A stretch of 55,142 nucleotides of DNA from Pseudomonas sp. SST3. Its GTDB lineage: Bacteria; Pseudomonadota; Gammaproteobacteria; Pseudomonadales; Pseudomonadaceae. Below are positions 45,771 to 55,142 of this stretch, piece after piece (within the stretch, counting starts at the first letter, position 1; each line of letters starts with the position of its first letter). Location: NCBI RefSeq assembly GCF_003325755.1, contig NZ_QORI02000024.1, forward strand, positions 1-55,142, written 5' to 3'. A program made the translations under genes and the position numbers. The notes below the pieces were generated by a model. That model did no database searches, was not told the origin of the DNA, and was given only the letters and a program-made list of their open reading frames with translations.

Positions 45771-46463
45771 TCAATCTTCTGTGGTGTGAACTTTGCGATG
45801 GAGGATCGCCTGGAACTCGTCAGCAAAGGTGTAGTAGCGGCCGATGAGCATCTCGCCACGCGCCGAGAACCGGTTATAGGCAATGACTGCCGGGATCGCC
45901 GCGAACAAGCCGATGGCGGTGGCGATCAAGGCCTCGGCGATACCCGGCGCCACGGTCGCCAGGGTCGCTTGCTGTACCTGGGCCAGGCCACGGAAGGAAT
46001 TCATGATGCCCCATACGGTCCCGAACAGGCCGATATATGGGCTGGTCGAACCAACCGTAGCGAGGAACGGCAAGCTCTGATCGAGCTTCTCTTCCTCGCG
46101 GGAGATCGCAACGCGCATGGCACGGTTGACACCATCCATCACGGCGTCCGGATCCACGCCTAGCTGCTGGCGGAGGCGTGAGAATTCCTTGAAGCCGGCA
46201 CGAAAGATCTGCTCGACGCCAGAGTCAGGGTCCGGGTTGCTGCCGGCCTGGCGATACAGCTTGGAAAGGTCGATGCCCGACCAGAAGCGCTCCTCGAAGC
46301 TGTCCAGCGAACGCTTCGCCGCCCGCAGCATATTGCCGCGCTGGAATATGATGATCCAGGAGGTCACCGAGGCGGCTACCAGGATCAACATGACCAGCTG
46401 AACCACAAAGCTGGCGTTGCTGATCAGGCTCCACATGGACATATGATCGACGTTGGCTTCCAC
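45771..46463 (-). CDS. tolQ: Tol-Pal proton-channel subunit TolQ
   Basis: A 230-residue three-helix protein with SPYIGLFGTVWGIMNSFRGL and GIAEALIATAIGLFAAIPAV. I chose the GTG at 46463 (VEANVDHMSMWSL) because AGGAG lies seven bases upstream and homologues start at the same place. It lies two bases after the ybgC stop. Confidence 0.95.
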   Translation of the reverse strand: MEANVDHMSMWSLISNASFVVQLVMLILVAASVTSWIIIFQRGNMLRAAKRSLDSFEERFWSGIDLSKLYRQAGSNPDPDSGVEQIFRAGFKEFSRLRQQLGVDPDAVMDGVNRAMRVAISREEEKLDQSLPFLATVGSTSPYIGLFGTVWGIMNSFRGLAQVQQATLATVAPGIAEALIATAIGLFAAIPAVIAYNRFSARGEMLIGRYYTFADEFQAILHRKVHTTED

Positions 46464-46465
46464 GC

Positions 46466-46909
46466 TTACTCTCCTACTGGGGATAGACCCGACCCGGCGA
46501 AAGCGACACGCAGCGCTTCGGGAATGGGGCGGGGTTTCAAACTCTCGGTGCGCACACACGCCACCAGGAACTGCCCTTCGCAGAGCAGCAAATCATCTTT
46601 CGCACGTCGCACCTGCTGCTTGAAACGCAGGCTTGCACGCTTGATTTCCACCACCTCGGCCGAGACCAGCAGCTCGTCATCCAGCCTCGCCGGCGAGTGA
46701 TAACGCGCTTCGCTGGAATGCACGACAAATAGTAGGTCTTGGCCTACCAGTTGCGACTGGGCGAAACCCAGGCTGCGCAACCGCTCGGTACGGGCCCGTT
46801 CCATGAATTTGAGGTAATTGACGTAATAAACGATGCCGCCCGCATCGGTGTCTTCGTAATAGACACGACACCGAAGAGAGAACGGTTGAGCATGTGATTC
46901 CGCGCGCAT
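46466..46909 (-). CDS. ybgC: Acyl-CoA thioesterase YbgC
   Basis: A 147-residue hotdog-fold thioesterase with [20 protein letters not shown], whose Asp is catalytic. YbgC hydrolyses short acyl-CoAs and is the usual first gene of the tol-pal operon. Start [10 protein letters not shown] at 46909. A gap of about 50 bases separates it from ruvB. Confidence 0.94.
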   Translation of the reverse strand: MRAESHAQPFSLRCRVYYEDTDAGGIVYYVNYLKFMERARTERLRSLGFAQSQLVGQDLLFVVHSSEARYHSPARLDDELLVSAEVVEIKRASLRFKQQVRRAKDDLLLCEGQFLVACVRTESLKPRPIPEALRVAFAGSGLSPVGE

Positions 46910-46960
46910 ACTAGTGCTAGGCCCTGCAAATGCCAATCGGGTGGGAGAACAATATTTTTG

Positions 46961-48013
46961 TCACGCCGTGTCACCGTCGAATAGGTCGCCTACTGGCGAA
47001 TCGCCCATGCGCTTCGGCAGGTTCAGACCAAAATGCAGATAGGCGTGACGGGTCACCACCCGCCCTCTCGGCGTACGCATGATGTAGCCCTGCTGAATCA
47101 GGTACGGCTCGAGAACATCCTCGATGGTGTGACGCTCTTCGCTGATGGCGGCAGCAAGGCTGTCGATACCCACAGGGCCACCATCGAACTTCTCGATCAG
47201 GGTCAGCAGAAGCCGGCGATCCTGGTGATCCAGGCCACGCTCGTCGACGTCGAGCATATTCAAGGCAAGATCTGCGGTCACTCGAGAGATTTCGCCGTTG
47301 CCACGAACTTCGGCAAAATCCCGGACGCGTCTTAGCAGCCGGTTTCCAATACGGGGCGTACCGCGAGCGCGGCGGGCGATTTCCAATGCGCCCTCGGGCT
47401 CAATGGGCAAACCGAGAATACCGGCAGACCGCGTCACGATCGTTGCCAGGTCGGCGGTGGAGTAGAACTCGAGGCGCTGCACGATACCGAAGCGGTCCCG
47501 CAGCGGGTTGGTCAGCATACCGGCCCGCGTGGTAGCCCCCACCAGCGTGAACGGCGGCAAGTCGAGCTTGATCGAACGCGCGGCTGGCCCCTCGCCGATC
47601 ATGATGTCCAGCTGGAAGTCTTCCATCGCCGGATACAGCACCTCTTCGACAATGGGCGACAGGCGATGGATTTCGTCGACGAAGAGGACATCACCCTCCT
47701 CCAGGTTGGTCAGCAACGCAGCGAGGTCTCCCGGCCGCTCAAGCACCGGCCCAGACGTGCTTTTTATCGATACGCCCATTTCCTGAGCGATGATATTGGC
47801 CAACGTGGTCTTGCCGAGACCCGGAGGACCAAAAATGAGCGTGTGATCGAGCGATTCCTTGCGCGCCCGTGCGGCACGAATGAACAGATCCATCTGCTCG
47901 CGCACGACAGGTTGCCCGATGTAATCGGCCAGGCTGAGTGGGCGGATGGCACGGTCGAACTGCTCCTCGCGGTCTCGACCGGTGGCGGTAATCAGACGAT
48001 CAGCTTCGATCAC
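46961..48013 (-). CDS. ruvB: Holliday junction helicase subunit RuvB
   Basis: A 350-residue AAA+ motor with Walker [12 protein letters not shown], Walker [11 protein letters not shown], the sensor region [20 protein letters not shown], and a winged-helix end ([13 protein letters not shown]). It drives branch migration with RuvA. The start is GTG, sharing one base with the ruvA TAG stop. Confidence 0.98.
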   Translation of the reverse strand: MIEADRLITATGRDREEQFDRAIRPLSLADYIGQPVVREQMDLFIRAARARKESLDHTLIFGPPGLGKTTLANIIAQEMGVSIKSTSGPVLERPGDLAALLTNLEEGDVLFVDEIHRLSPIVEEVLYPAMEDFQLDIMIGEGPAARSIKLDLPPFTLVGATTRAGMLTNPLRDRFGIVQRLEFYSTADLATIVTRSAGILGLPIEPEGALEIARRARGTPRIGNRLLRRVRDFAEVRGNGEISRVTADLALNMLDVDERGLDHQDRRLLLTLIEKFDGGPVGIDSLAAAISEERHTIEDVLEPYLIQQGYIMRTPRGRVVTRHAYLHFGLNLPKRMGDSPVGDLFDGDTA

Positions 48014-48618
48014 TAGACCATTCCCTTGAGTGCACGGCGGATCAGGTCTTCACTGCTCAAATCGTCTTCCTGTACGGCGGATACGGCACGGCTGGCTTCT
48101 TGTGGTTTGAAGCCCAGCGAGATCAACGCACTGACAGCATCGTTCTCGGCGCTTGAGACTGCCACAGCTCCGCGGGGTTCCACTACCAGAGTTGCGATTG
48201 ACGGCATGGTTTCCCAAGCCTTGAAGCGATCCTTGAGCTCCACCAGCAGACGCTCGGCGGTCTTCTTGCCCACCCCCGGAATCTTCACCAGCACAGAGGT
48301 ATCCTGGGCCTGGACACAGCGCACCAGCTCGTCCACTTCAAGCCCCGACATCAATGCCAGCGCAAGCTTGGGGCCGACGCCGTTGAGGCGGATCAGCTCG
48401 CGAAACAGCTCGCGATCACGCTTTTCGGAGAAGCCATACAGCAGATGCGCGTCCTCGCGCACCACCAGATGGGTATGCAGCGTCACCGGCTCGCCTACCG
48501 CAGGCAGGCGGTACAGCGTCGTCATCGGCACCTCGACCTCGTAACCGATGCCGTTCACATCCAGTATCAGATGCGGCGGTTGCTTTTCAGCCAGGGTGCC
48601 GCGCAAACGTCCAATCAC
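48013..48618 (-). CDS. ruvA: Holliday junction DNA-binding subunit RuvA
   Basis: A 201-residue protein beginning [20 protein letters not shown], with tandem helix-hairpin-helix motifs ([20 protein letters not shown] and [20 protein letters not shown]) and a C-terminal domain that binds RuvB. It starts with GTG, with GGAGG seven bases upstream. It is coupled to ruvB and follows ruvC. Confidence 0.98.
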   Translation of the reverse strand: MIGRLRGTLAEKQPPHLILDVNGIGYEVEVPMTTLYRLPAVGEPVTLHTHLVVREDAHLLYGFSEKRDRELFRELIRLNGVGPKLALALMSGLEVDELVRCVQAQDTSVLVKIPGVGKKTAERLLVELKDRFKAWETMPSIATLVVEPRGAVAVSSAENDAVSALISLGFKPQEASRAVSAVQEDDLSSEDLIRRALKGMV

Positions 48619-48711
48619 AACTTATCCTCCTTTGGCCGCCATGCCGTGCCGCAGCCGAAATACTCAATCAGCGTCATAACTCGGACCAACGTTTCGGCCG
48701 AACTAGCAACC

Positions 48712-49236
48712 TTACAGGCGCAAACGCCCACCCCGCCGCTTGGCACCGGCCAGCCCGTGCGGAATCAGGCTTTGCCGATGATGGGCGTGACACAAGGCGA
48801 TCGCCAGAGCGTCGGACGCGTCGATCTGCGGCTTCTGCACCAGCTTCAGCAGATGCATCACCATCATCTGTACCTGCTGCTTGTCAGCTCCACCAGTTCC
48901 GGCGATGGCCTGCTTGACCTGGGTGGCGGTGTACTCGGCGATTTCCAACCCCTGCTCCGCGGCAGCCACAATGGCAGCTCCGCGGGCCTGCCCGAGCTTG
49001 AGCGCGGAATCCGCGTTGCGCGCCATGAAGACCTGTTCGATGCCCATGGTTACCGGACCATGCAGGCGAATCACTTCGCTAACGCCGGTGAACACCGCCT
49101 GCAGGCGCGCGGAGAGCTCACCGCTGCCGGTGCGAATGCAGCCGGACGCGACATACTCGCAGTTGCGGCCAGTATCACGGATTACGCCGTAGCCGGTAAT
49201 TCGTGAGCCGGGGTCGATCCCCAGAATAAGCGTCAT
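48712..49236 (-). CDS. ruvC: Crossover junction endonuclease RuvC
   Basis: A 174-residue Holliday-junction resolvase with the acidic residues in [36 protein letters not shown], and a C-terminal [15 protein letters not shown]. It cuts junctions processed by RuvAB. The start at 49236 (MTLILGID) is supported by homology; a long 5' extension is not. ruvA follows 93 bases later. Confidence 0.97.
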   Translation of the reverse strand: MTLILGIDPGSRITGYGVIRDTGRNCEYVASGCIRTGSGELSARLQAVFTGVSEVIRLHGPVTMGIEQVFMARNADSALKLGQARGAAIVAAAEQGLEIAEYTATQVKQAIAGTGGADKQQVQMMVMHLLKLVQKPQIDASDALAIALCHAHHRQSLIPHGLAGAKRRGGRLRL

Positions 49237-49340
49237 GCCATCGCCATACTGTCTATTTATCCAGCCGGCAGTATAAGGAGCTACCTGCGCGGCGACCAGC
49301 GACATAACGAGACGCCATGACCAAGCCGGCAAAGAAGACC

Positions 49341-49377
49341 AACAAAAAGCCGGAAGCACCTAGGGTCGCTTCCGGCT
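49341..49377 (-). terminator. Intrinsic terminator after yebC
   Basis: Stem AGCCGGAAGC / GCTTCCGGCT with a 10-base loop, followed on the minus strand by TTTTTGTTGG. It lies between yebC and ruvC. Confidence 0.8.
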
Positions 49378-49395
49378 GTGATGTTGCGCAACGGA

Positions 49396-50142
49396 TTAGT
49401 CCAGCTGCTCCATGATCTCATCTGAAATTTCAGCGTTGTGATAGACGTTCTGCACGTCGTCCAGGTCTTCCAGCGCATCGATCAGACGCAGCACTTTCTG
49501 GGCGGTTTCCAGATCGGCGAGCGGTGCAGCAATGGACGGGATCATGGCTATATCCGCCTCCTCGCCTTTGAACCCGGCAGCGCTCAGCGCCTCGTTCACG
49601 GCATGAAAATCGGCAAAGCTGGTCGATACCAAAGCCGAGCCATCCTCACCCATTTCCACATCATCGGCACCGGCTTCCAGCGCTGCTTCCATCAGCGCAT
49701 CCTCATCCACGCCGACGGCGAAGCTGATCTGGCCCTTGCGATCGAACATGTAGGCGACCGAGCCATCGGTCCCCAAGTTGCCGCCGTGCTTGCTGAACGC
49801 ATGACGCACTTCCGCAGCGGTGCGGTTGCGGTTGTCGGTCATGGCCTCGACGATGATGGCCACACCACTGGGCGCATAACCTTCGTAACTCAGCTCGACG
49901 ACGTTGTCTGCGTCATTGTTGCCGGCGCCGCGGGCAATGGCGCGATCGATCACATCACGCGACATGTTGGCGACCAGCGCCTTGTCCACTGCCAGGCGTA
50001 GCCGAGGATTGTCGGCAGGAACCGGCCCGCTCTTCGCGGCAACAGTCAGCTCTCGAATGATCTTGGTGAAGATCTTGCCGCGCTTGGCGTCCTGACGCCC
50101 CTTGCGATGCTTGATGTTGGCCCATTTGGAATGACCAGCCAT
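49396..50142 (-). CDS. yebC: YebC/PmpR family regulatory protein
   Basis: A 248-residue protein beginning [20 protein letters not shown], the family signature, with [20 protein letters not shown] near the C-terminus. Members act as transcriptional regulators (PmpR in P. aeruginosa) and in translation of proline stretches. It lies between aspS and ruvC as in other Pseudomonas genomes. Confidence 0.95.
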   Translation of the reverse strand: MAGHSKWANIKHRKGRQDAKRGKIFTKIIRELTVAAKSGPVPADNPRLRLAVDKALVANMSRDVIDRAIARGAGNNDADNVVELSYEGYAPSGVAIIVEAMTDNRNRTAAEVRHAFSKHGGNLGTDGSVAYMFDRKGQISFAVGVDEDALMEAALEAGADDVEMGEDGSALVSTSFADFHAVNEALSAAGFKGEEADIAMIPSIAAPLADLETAQKVLRLIDALEDLDDVQNVYHNAEISDEIMEQLD

Positions 50143-50170
50143 AACTGCCTCCCTTTCTGATCAACTTTTC

Positions 50171-50210
50171 ATCTGTCTAAACCAAGAGCCCAGGTTTCCC
50201 TGGGCTCTTG
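50171..50210 (-). terminator. Intrinsic terminator after aspS
   Basis: Stem CAAGAGCCCAGG / CCTGGGCTCTTG with loop TTTC (as read on the plus strand), followed on the minus strand by GTTTAG. It lies between aspS and yebC. Confidence 0.7.
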
Positions 50211-50218
50211 CATCGCCG

Positions 50219-51994
50219 TCACTCGGCTTTCGGCTGCTCACGCAGGCGAATGTGCAACTCTCGCAAAGCCTTGGCATCTACCGCACCCGGCGCCTGGGTC
50301 ATGACGTCCGCCGCGCTTTGGGTTTTCGGGAAGGCGATCACCTCACGAATCGATTGCGCACCGGTCATCAGCATGACCAGACGATCGAGACCAAACGCCA
50401 GACCGCCGTGCGGCGGCGCACCGTATTTGAGCGCATCGAGCAGGAACCCGAACTTCTCGTTTTGCTCCGCCTCATCGATACCAAGGATGCGGAACACGGT
50501 TTGCTGCATTTCCTTGCGATGGATACGAATCGAGCCGCCGCCCAGCTCGGTGCCGTTGAGCACCATGTCGTAGGCACGCGAGAGCGCAGCGCCTGGATTG
50601 GCTTCCAGCTCTTCAGGGCTGCACTTGGGCGCGGTAAACGGATGGTGCAGCGCGGAGAGCGAACCATCGTCATTTTCCTCGAACATCGGGAAATCGACGA
50701 CCCACATTGGCGCCCACTCGCAGGTGAGCAGGTTCAGGTCGTGACCGAGCTTGATACGCAGCGCACCCAGGGCCTCGGAAACGATCTTGGCCTTGTCGGC
50801 ACCAAAGAAGACGATGTCGCCGTCAACCGCACCGACGCGGTCGAGGATGACGTTGAGCTTGTCTTCCGGGATGTTCTTGACGATCGGCGACTGCAGACCT
50901 TCAACGCCCTTGGCGCGCTCGTTGACCTTGATATAGGCCAGCCCCTTCGCACCGTAGATGCCCACGAACTTGGTGTAGTCGTCGATCTGCTTGCGCGGCA
51001 TGCTGGCACCGCCCGGCACACGTAGCGCAGCGACTCGGCACTTGGGGTCGTTTGCCGGACCACTGAAGACCTTGAACTCGACCTGCTGCAGCTGATCCGC
51101 GACGTCGACCAGCTCCAGGGGAATACGCAGGTCCGGCTTGTCCGAACCATAGCGGCGCATGGCTTCTTCGAACGGCATGTGCGGGAACTCGCCGAACTCG
51201 ACGCCCAGCACTTCCTTGAACAACTTGCGCACCATGCCTTCGGTGATACCGATGATGTCGGATTCGTCGAGGAAGCTGGTCTCGATATCGATCTGGGTGA
51301 ATTCCGGCTGACGGTCGGCCCGCAGGTCTTCGTCGCGGAAGCACTTGGCAATCTGGTAGTAGCGATCGAATCCGGCCACCATCAGCAGTTGCTTGAACAG
51401 CTGAGGCGACTGCGGCAGCGCGAAGAAACTGCCGGGATGGGTGCGGCTGGGCACCAGGTAGTCACGGGCGCCTTCCGGCGTGGCACGGGTCAGGATCGGC
51501 GTTTCCACATCGAGGAAGCCGTTCTCGTCGAGGTAACGACGGATGCTGGTGGTGATGCTCGAGCGCAGCTTGAGCTTCTCGGCCATCTCAGGGCGGCGCA
51601 GGTCGATGAAGCGATAGCGCAGGCGGGTTTCTTCACCTACATCGCTGTATTCGTTGAGCGGGAACGGCGGGGTTTCTGCCTCGTTCAGCACCTCCAGTTC
51701 ATAACCCAGCACTTCGATGGCACCAGAAGCCATGTTCGGGTTGCGTGCGCCTTCAGGGCGCAGGCGGACCTTGCCGGTGATCTTCACGACGTACTCGCTG
51801 CGCACCCGGTCGGCGGCTGAAAACGTCTCGGCGCGGTCGGGATCGAACACCACTTGGGCCATGCCTTCGCGGTCACGCACGTCGAGGAAGATGACCCCGC
51901 CGTGGTCACGGCGGCGATGGACCCAACCGCAAAGAGTGATTTCCTGGCCGTCCAGGCTTTCGTTCAACTGGCCGCAATAGTGGCTGCGCATCAT
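50219..51994 (-). CDS. aspS: Aspartyl-tRNA synthetase
   Basis: A 591-residue class II synthetase: an OB-fold anticodon-binding domain ([20 protein letters not shown]), catalytic motif 2 ([20 protein letters not shown]), an inserted GAD domain, and motif 3 ([13 protein letters not shown]). It is the bacterial type, which in Pseudomonas is non-discriminating and also charges tRNA-Asn, as far as I know. Two Met codons open the frame. Confidence 0.97.
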   Translation of the reverse strand: MMRSHYCGQLNESLDGQEITLCGWVHRRRDHGGVIFLDVRDREGMAQVVFDPDRAETFSAADRVRSEYVVKITGKVRLRPEGARNPNMASGAIEVLGYELEVLNEAETPPFPLNEYSDVGEETRLRYRFIDLRRPEMAEKLKLRSSITTSIRRYLDENGFLDVETPILTRATPEGARDYLVPSRTHPGSFFALPQSPQLFKQLLMVAGFDRYYQIAKCFRDEDLRADRQPEFTQIDIETSFLDESDIIGITEGMVRKLFKEVLGVEFGEFPHMPFEEAMRRYGSDKPDLRIPLELVDVADQLQQVEFKVFSGPANDPKCRVAALRVPGGASMPRKQIDDYTKFVGIYGAKGLAYIKVNERAKGVEGLQSPIVKNIPEDKLNVILDRVGAVDGDIVFFGADKAKIVSEALGALRIKLGHDLNLLTCEWAPMWVVDFPMFEENDDGSLSALHHPFTAPKCSPEELEANPGAALSRAYDMVLNGTELGGGSIRIHRKEMQQTVFRILGIDEAEQNEKFGFLLDALKYGAPPHGGLAFGLDRLVMLMTGAQSIREVIAFPKTQSAADVMTQAPGAVDAKALRELHIRLREQPKAE

Positions 51995-52368
51995 GGTGGA
52001 GTTCGCTTCTCGTATCTTGGAAATTCGTTGGGGTCGCTCGACCCGCGACTGAACAGGCGACTGCTTCGCGGCGCCCCGCCTGAGATATCACCTGTCGGCA
52101 CTGAAGGAGGCGCTCGGCATCAAAGCGCGGCGCTACCCGTACGGCAAACGAGCCGCCCGACACAAGCGCGGGATTATATCTGCATAATGACTTCAACGCA
52201 GCCGGCACCGATAGCCTTGATACGATCGGGCTGATAGACAACCCGGTTGAACCGAAGAGCGTTCTGAAGCTTCAAACCGATGACTGTTACGAGTGACATC
52301 GCGCCCACTCACCAAATGCATCCACTTCTGGCATAACTGTCAGTGAATTCATCAAAACGGAGACAACC
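51995..52368. other. Divergent promoter region between aspS and dps
   Basis: About 370 bases without a supported gene. A frame near 52082-52186 ([20 protein letters not shown]) has no start codon or ribosome site. On the minus strand, TATAAT at 52173-52178 is a good -10 for aspS, although the -35 is poor. The dps side has no clear promoter by eye. Confidence 0.45.
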
Positions 52369-52839
52369 ATGGAAATCAATATTGGCATTGCCGAGCAGGA
52401 TCGCGCCGCTATTGCGGACGGTTTATCCCGCCTGTTGGCCGACACTTACACGCTTTACTTGAAGACCCACAACTTCCACTGGAATGTGACCGGGCCGATG
52501 TTCAACACCCTGCATACCATGTTCGAAACTCAATACACGGAACTTGCCGTGGCCGTGGACGATATTGCCGAGCGTATCCGTGCGTTGGGCTTCCCCGCTC
52601 CAGGCACTTACGCCGCCTATGCGAAGCTGTCGTCGATCAAGGAGCAGGAAGGCATTCCTTCCGCCGATGAGATGATCAAGCTACTGGTTGAAGGCCAGGA
52701 AGCGGTTGTCCGCACCGCGCGCGGTATCTTCCCGCTGCTGGAGAAAGTCAGTGACGAGCCAACCGCTGACCTTCTGACCCAGCGTATGCAGATCCATGAA
52801 AAAACCGCATGGATGCTGCGCAGCTTGCTTGCCGCCTGA
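52369..52839 (+). CDS. Dps-like ferritin family protein
   Basis: A 156-residue four-helix protein with the Dps ferroxidase pattern: [11 protein letters not shown], then [15 protein letters not shown] (Asp and Glu ligands). Dps-like proteins oxidise and store iron, and may protect DNA. It matches DpsL of P. aeruginosa in position and length as I recall. GGAG lies eight bases before the ATG. A terminator follows. Confidence 0.93.
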   Translation: MEINIGIAEQDRAAIADGLSRLLADTYTLYLKTHNFHWNVTGPMFNTLHTMFETQYTELAVAVDDIAERIRALGFPAPGTYAAYAKLSSIKEQEGIPSADEMIKLLVEGQEAVVRTARGIFPLLEKVSDEPTADLLTQRMQIHEKTAWMLRSLLAA

Positions 52840-52863
52840 TACGAGCCGTCGCATCGACCCACA

Positions 52864-52897
52864 ACGAGACAGCCGCCCACGCGACTGTCTCGTCCTT
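52864..52897 (+). terminator. Intrinsic terminator after the Dps-like gene
   Basis: Stem ACGAGACAG / CTGTCTCGT with a 12-base loop, followed by CCTTGG. The T-run is short, so efficiency is uncertain. Confidence 0.55.
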
Positions 52898-53147
52898 GGG
52901 ACCATGAACCAAACACATCTCAGCTGCCAACCAACCTAAAGTCAGCAGCCTAAATAGGCTTGCGCCCCACCTCATCCCTCACCCGCTCATGGCGTGCCAT
53001 TTGAGCAGCGCCTTCCTTTACTGTTAAATACGCGCGCGCCGCAGGCTGGCACCATCAAATACGAGCGATCGCTCCACCCACGCTCAGTTTCCAATTCTGC
53101 CCAACGCCTGCCGCTTTCTATCGTGCTATTAACTGCGAGTCATATGA
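52898..53147. other. Intergenic region upstream of the membrane cold-shock gene
   Basis: About 250 bases without a supported gene. A promoter and a long 5' leader for the cold-shock gene are expected, and the ribosome site (GCGAGT) is weak. No specific element was identified. Confidence 0.45.
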
Positions 53148-53777
53148 ATGCTTAAGATTATCCATGTATTAACGGGCGTAGCTGCCTTGGTATTGTCATT
53201 CGTACCCAGCCTCACCGGCGCAATGCCGCTTCTGGCACAGCCCGAGGCGCTATGCCTGCTCCTTCTCGGCCTGCTGAACGTACAATTTGCCTCATCTGTG
53301 AACCTTGCAGCGAGCGGCCATAACCGGCCAATTCTGCTGGGCGCATCCGCACTGTTGATTATGGCGGTCGTGATCCAGGCCGCTGTATTGCTGACGCCGA
53401 TCGCTGCCATTGCAAATCAACCAGCCACTCTTGCCAGCCTTGTACTCGTTTTTATCTCCGTATTACTGCAGCTGGCCACGACCCAACCCAAAGAAGTACG
53501 CACAACCGATCGCAACCAGCTTTCGAACGCCCGTAAAAGCCAGCCTAAACGCGCTACAGCACCAGCAGCCGGACGCGAGACGGGCACGGTCAAATGGTTC
53601 AACACCTCGAAAGGTTTCGGCTTTATTTCCCGCGACAGTGGCGATGATGTCTTCGTCCACTTTCGGGCGATTCGCGGCGAAGGCCACCGGGTGCTGGTAG
53701 AAGGTCAACGCGTCGACTTCACCATCATGATGCGCGACAAAGGTCTTCAGGCCGAAGACGTAGTTGCAACCCAATAA
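53148..53777 (+). CDS. Membrane protein with C-terminal cold-shock domain
   Basis: A 209-residue protein with four predicted N-terminal membrane helices ([20 protein letters not shown] and others, to residue 107), a basic linker, and a C-terminal cold-shock domain (143-209): [20 protein letters not shown] with RNP1 KGFGFI and RNP2 DVFVHF. The domain binds single-stranded nucleic acid, so the protein would hold it at the inner membrane. A gene of this kind also follows dps in P. aeruginosa. Confidence 0.88.
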   Translation: MLKIIHVLTGVAALVLSFVPSLTGAMPLLAQPEALCLLLLGLLNVQFASSVNLAASGHNRPILLGASALLIMAVVIQAAVLLTPIAAIANQPATLASLVLVFISVLLQLATTQPKEVRTTDRNQLSNARKSQPKRATAPAAGRETGTVKWFNTSKGFGFISRDSGDDVFVHFRAIRGEGHRVLVEGQRVDFTIMMRDKGLQAEDVVATQ

Positions 53778-53792
53778 GCATCGTTAACGTCA

Positions 53793-53827
53793 AGCGCCAG
53801 AGCCAAGCCGGCACTGGCGCTCTTGCT
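53793..53827. terminator. Hairpin between the cold-shock gene and slyX
   Basis: Stem AGCGCCAG / CTGGCGCT with a 13-base loop, followed by CTTGCTTGC on the plus strand. It lies between two convergent genes and may serve either. The T-run is weak. Confidence 0.55.
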
Positions 53828-53841
53828 TGCGCCGCAGCCAG

Positions 53842-54048
53842 TTAATAGTGCGGCGGAGGCGCTTCGTCTTCCTCTCCACCCATCCTGCTCTGGATGTCTT
53901 CCTGCCGTCGGGCGAGCAATCCCAGCTGCGCCTGCAACCGCTCGACCGTACGCTGCTGTGCAACCAGTACATCATTCAACGTCTGAATCGTATCGTCCTG
54001 AAAAGCCAGGCGTGCCTCCAGATCGATGATGCGCTGTTCCAATTCCAT
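53842..54048 (-). CDS. slyX: SlyX family protein
   Basis: A 68-residue coiled-coil protein starting MELEQRIIDLEARLAFQDDT, then IQTLNDVLVAQQRTVERLQ, and a charged Pro-rich end (APPPHY). Size and heptad pattern match SlyX, which has no assigned biochemical function. GGAG lies eight bases before the ATG at 54048. It follows the HIT gene by four bases. Confidence 0.88.
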   Translation of the reverse strand: MELEQRIIDLEARLAFQDDTIQTLNDVLVAQQRTVERLQAQLGLLARRQEDIQSRMGGEEDEAPPPHY

Positions 54049-54052
54049 TACG

Positions 54053-54475
54053 TCACTCCGCAAAATGAAAATTATCAGTGAGCACCAGCTTCAGCTTCTG
54101 CTTGATCGCCTGAACCTGCGCTTCACTATAGCGGCTAGCCGGCTGATGCCCCCATACCGGCGCTGGCCAGGCTGCATCGTCCCGGCGTCGGGCGATTACA
54201 TGCATGTGCAACTGACTCACCACATTTCCCAGAGTCGCCACGTTCATCTTGTCTGCGCCAAAGGTGTCTTTGAGCGTCTCAGCCAGTGCCGTTGCCTCCC
54301 GCCATAGCGCTTGCTGATCCGCAGGGTCCAGCTGAAACAACTCACTGATCTCTTCGCGACGAGGCACAAGGATGAACCAGGGATAGTTGGCATCGTTCAT
54401 CAGCAGCAACCGACACAGCGAGAAATCACCCAGACTCAACGTGTCGTGCTCCAGACGCGAATCAAGAACGAACAT
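54053..54475 (-). CDS. HIT family nucleotide-binding protein
   Basis: A 140-residue histidine-triad protein with the catalytic loop QLHMHVIARRRDD and ANYPWFILVPRREEISELFQ. HIT proteins hydrolyse or transfer nucleotide monophosphates. AGGAG lies eight bases before the ATG at 54475; a longer upstream frame lacks support. It is the first gene of a pair with slyX. Confidence 0.92.
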   Translation of the reverse strand: MFVLDSRLEHDTLSLGDFSLCRLLLMNDANYPWFILVPRREEISELFQLDPADQQALWREATALAETLKDTFGADKMNVATLGNVVSQLHMHVIARRRDDAAWPAPVWGHQPASRYSEAQVQAIKQKLKLVLTDNFHFAE

Positions 54476-54831
54476 AGCCGTGCTCCTCATATTCCGAATG
54501 ATCAGCGCAGCACAAAACCGCGCCTGGTCGTCCCGCATGAGGATACTCCAACGCGCCGGCACAGCAGCAGCCCAGAACGCACCGAATCAGCGCTCGCACA
54601 CTCCGAACCAGCCCCCTTTTAGAGCCCTTCATTCCTGAAAGCAGGTTGAGACTGCATTAAAAACCGTCTTTTTCGTTCTGTGCACGGTTATTGCTTTGAA
54701 GAAAAAAGCATCGAACGAGGGGGGAGAAAAACGGAAATAGCTGGGTTAAGCTTGCTCGCGCTAGTTTACCCAGCTACACAGTAATTCTCGGGATATACAT
54801 TCCAGGCTTGCTGCAGGTTTCGACCAGCTAG
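54476..54831. other. Intergenic region between the HIT gene and the IS element
   Basis: About 350 bases with no gene. It contains an inverted repeat TAGCTGGGTTAA / TTTACCCAGCTA (54738-54749 and 54765-54776, one mismatch) that could be a terminator or regulatory hairpin for a gene interrupted or displaced by the insertion. No promoter was assigned. Confidence 0.5.
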
Positions 54832-55142
54832 GGATGGTCTGAAGTAGTCAGGTATTTCTGGCTGACTCCAGCCCTTGCCGATTTCAAAACGGTGATTCGG
54901 CTAAAAAACGATCAAATCATCCCCTCTTTCCGGATTTATAGCCGGCGCGAGCACCTCGCGCCGGCCATTTCCCGCATTACAGACGCACCTCTCCTGCATT
55001 CGTCAGCAAATGTCGGCGCGCCATCCACAGGTTCGACAGCGCGAACAGTGTCACCAACTGCGCGGTGTTCTTCGCCAGGCCACGGAAGCGTGTCTTCACG
55101 TAGCCGAATTGGCGCTTGATCACCCGGAACGGGTGCTCGACT
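54832..55142 (-). mobile_element. IS5-type insertion sequence (partial)
   Basis: The left boundary is placed at GGATGGTCTGAAGTAGTCAG, directly after CTAG (54828-54831), which fits the YTAR four-base target duplication of IS5 elements. The transposase reads in from the right edge. The right end of the element is beyond the window, so the duplication cannot be confirmed. Its presence is inferred from the transposase and the boundary. Confidence 0.7.
54977..55142 (-). CDS. IS5-type transposase, C-terminal part
   Basis: The frame runs in from the right edge and ends at TAA (54977-54979). The visible 54 residues include [20 protein letters not shown], then [15 protein letters not shown]. The HPFRxIKRxFG block is the C-terminal part of the DDE domain of IS5-type transposases. 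The N-terminal part is outside the window, so whether the gene is intact is unknown. Confidence 0.85.
   Translation of the reverse strand, partial: VEHPFRVIKRQFGYVKTRFRGLAKNTAQLVTLFALSNLWMARRHLLTNAGEVRL

Noticed and set aside
52082..52186. Small plus-strand frame upstream of the Dps-like gene
   Set aside because: It has no acceptable start codon or ribosome site and overlaps the aspS promoter region.

Overview
The window is chromosomal DNA from a gamma-proteobacterium of the Pseudomonas group. Gene order across the right half matches Pseudomonas: nadA, a BepA-like protease, TusA-like protein, PerM, Bcp, a GcvR-like regulator, dapA, bamC and purC, then queC/queE, the tol-pal operon, ruvCAB, yebC, aspS, a Dps-like ferritin, a membrane cold-shock protein, slyX and a HIT protein. 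A REP-type inverted repeat at about 22.2 kb resembles repeats I associate with the P. stutzeri group, so that group is my best guess. The species is not proven by the sequence.

Left part (1-13.3 kb): a truncated AzlC permease, a GNAT acetyltransferase, a very large SSS/PAS/hybrid histidine kinase whose receiver domain is cut by a frameshift, a DUF4010/MgtC membrane protein, rmuC, and a small Sel1-like protein. A 490-base non-coding stretch follows that carries an inverted pair of DnaA-box-like 9-mers. Next come the ydbH-ynbE-ydbL operon (intermembrane lipid transport) and a convergent lpxR-type lipid A deacylase.

The most interesting part (13.4-22.1 kb) is a six-gene, single-strand cluster. 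In transcription order it encodes a TonB-dependent receptor, a lipoprotein with two beta-propeller phytase domains, a TolQ/ExbB-like protein, a TolR/ExbD-like protein, a TonB protein with a long TolA-like coiled coil, and a Tat-exported PhoX phosphatase. A degenerate Pho-box-like site lies 67 bases upstream of the receptor. Together these look like a self-contained outer-membrane machine for organic phosphate (phytate): a surface or periplasmic phytase, a receptor with its own energy transducer, and a second phosphatase. The ExbB/ExbD pair closely resembles the housekeeping TolQ/TolR found 29 kb away in the same window, so the energizer probably arose from a Tol duplication.

Middle (22.2-29.6 kb): the REP-type repeat, a GGDEF protein with a degenerate AGDRF motif paired with an AraC-type regulator, small ORFs of uncertain status, a D-lactate dehydrogenase-like protein, and a GMC oxidoreductase with a small subunit that carries a twin-arginine-type leader. 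A membrane-anchored hypothetical protein and tRNA-Ser(CGA) follow.

Right part (29.7-55.1 kb): housekeeping genes for purine, lysine, NAD and queuosine synthesis, outer-membrane assembly and integrity, Holliday-junction processing and aspartyl-tRNA synthesis, with tRNA-Lys(TTT). Many intrinsic terminators are visible. The window ends inside an IS5-type insertion sequence next to a CTAG target.
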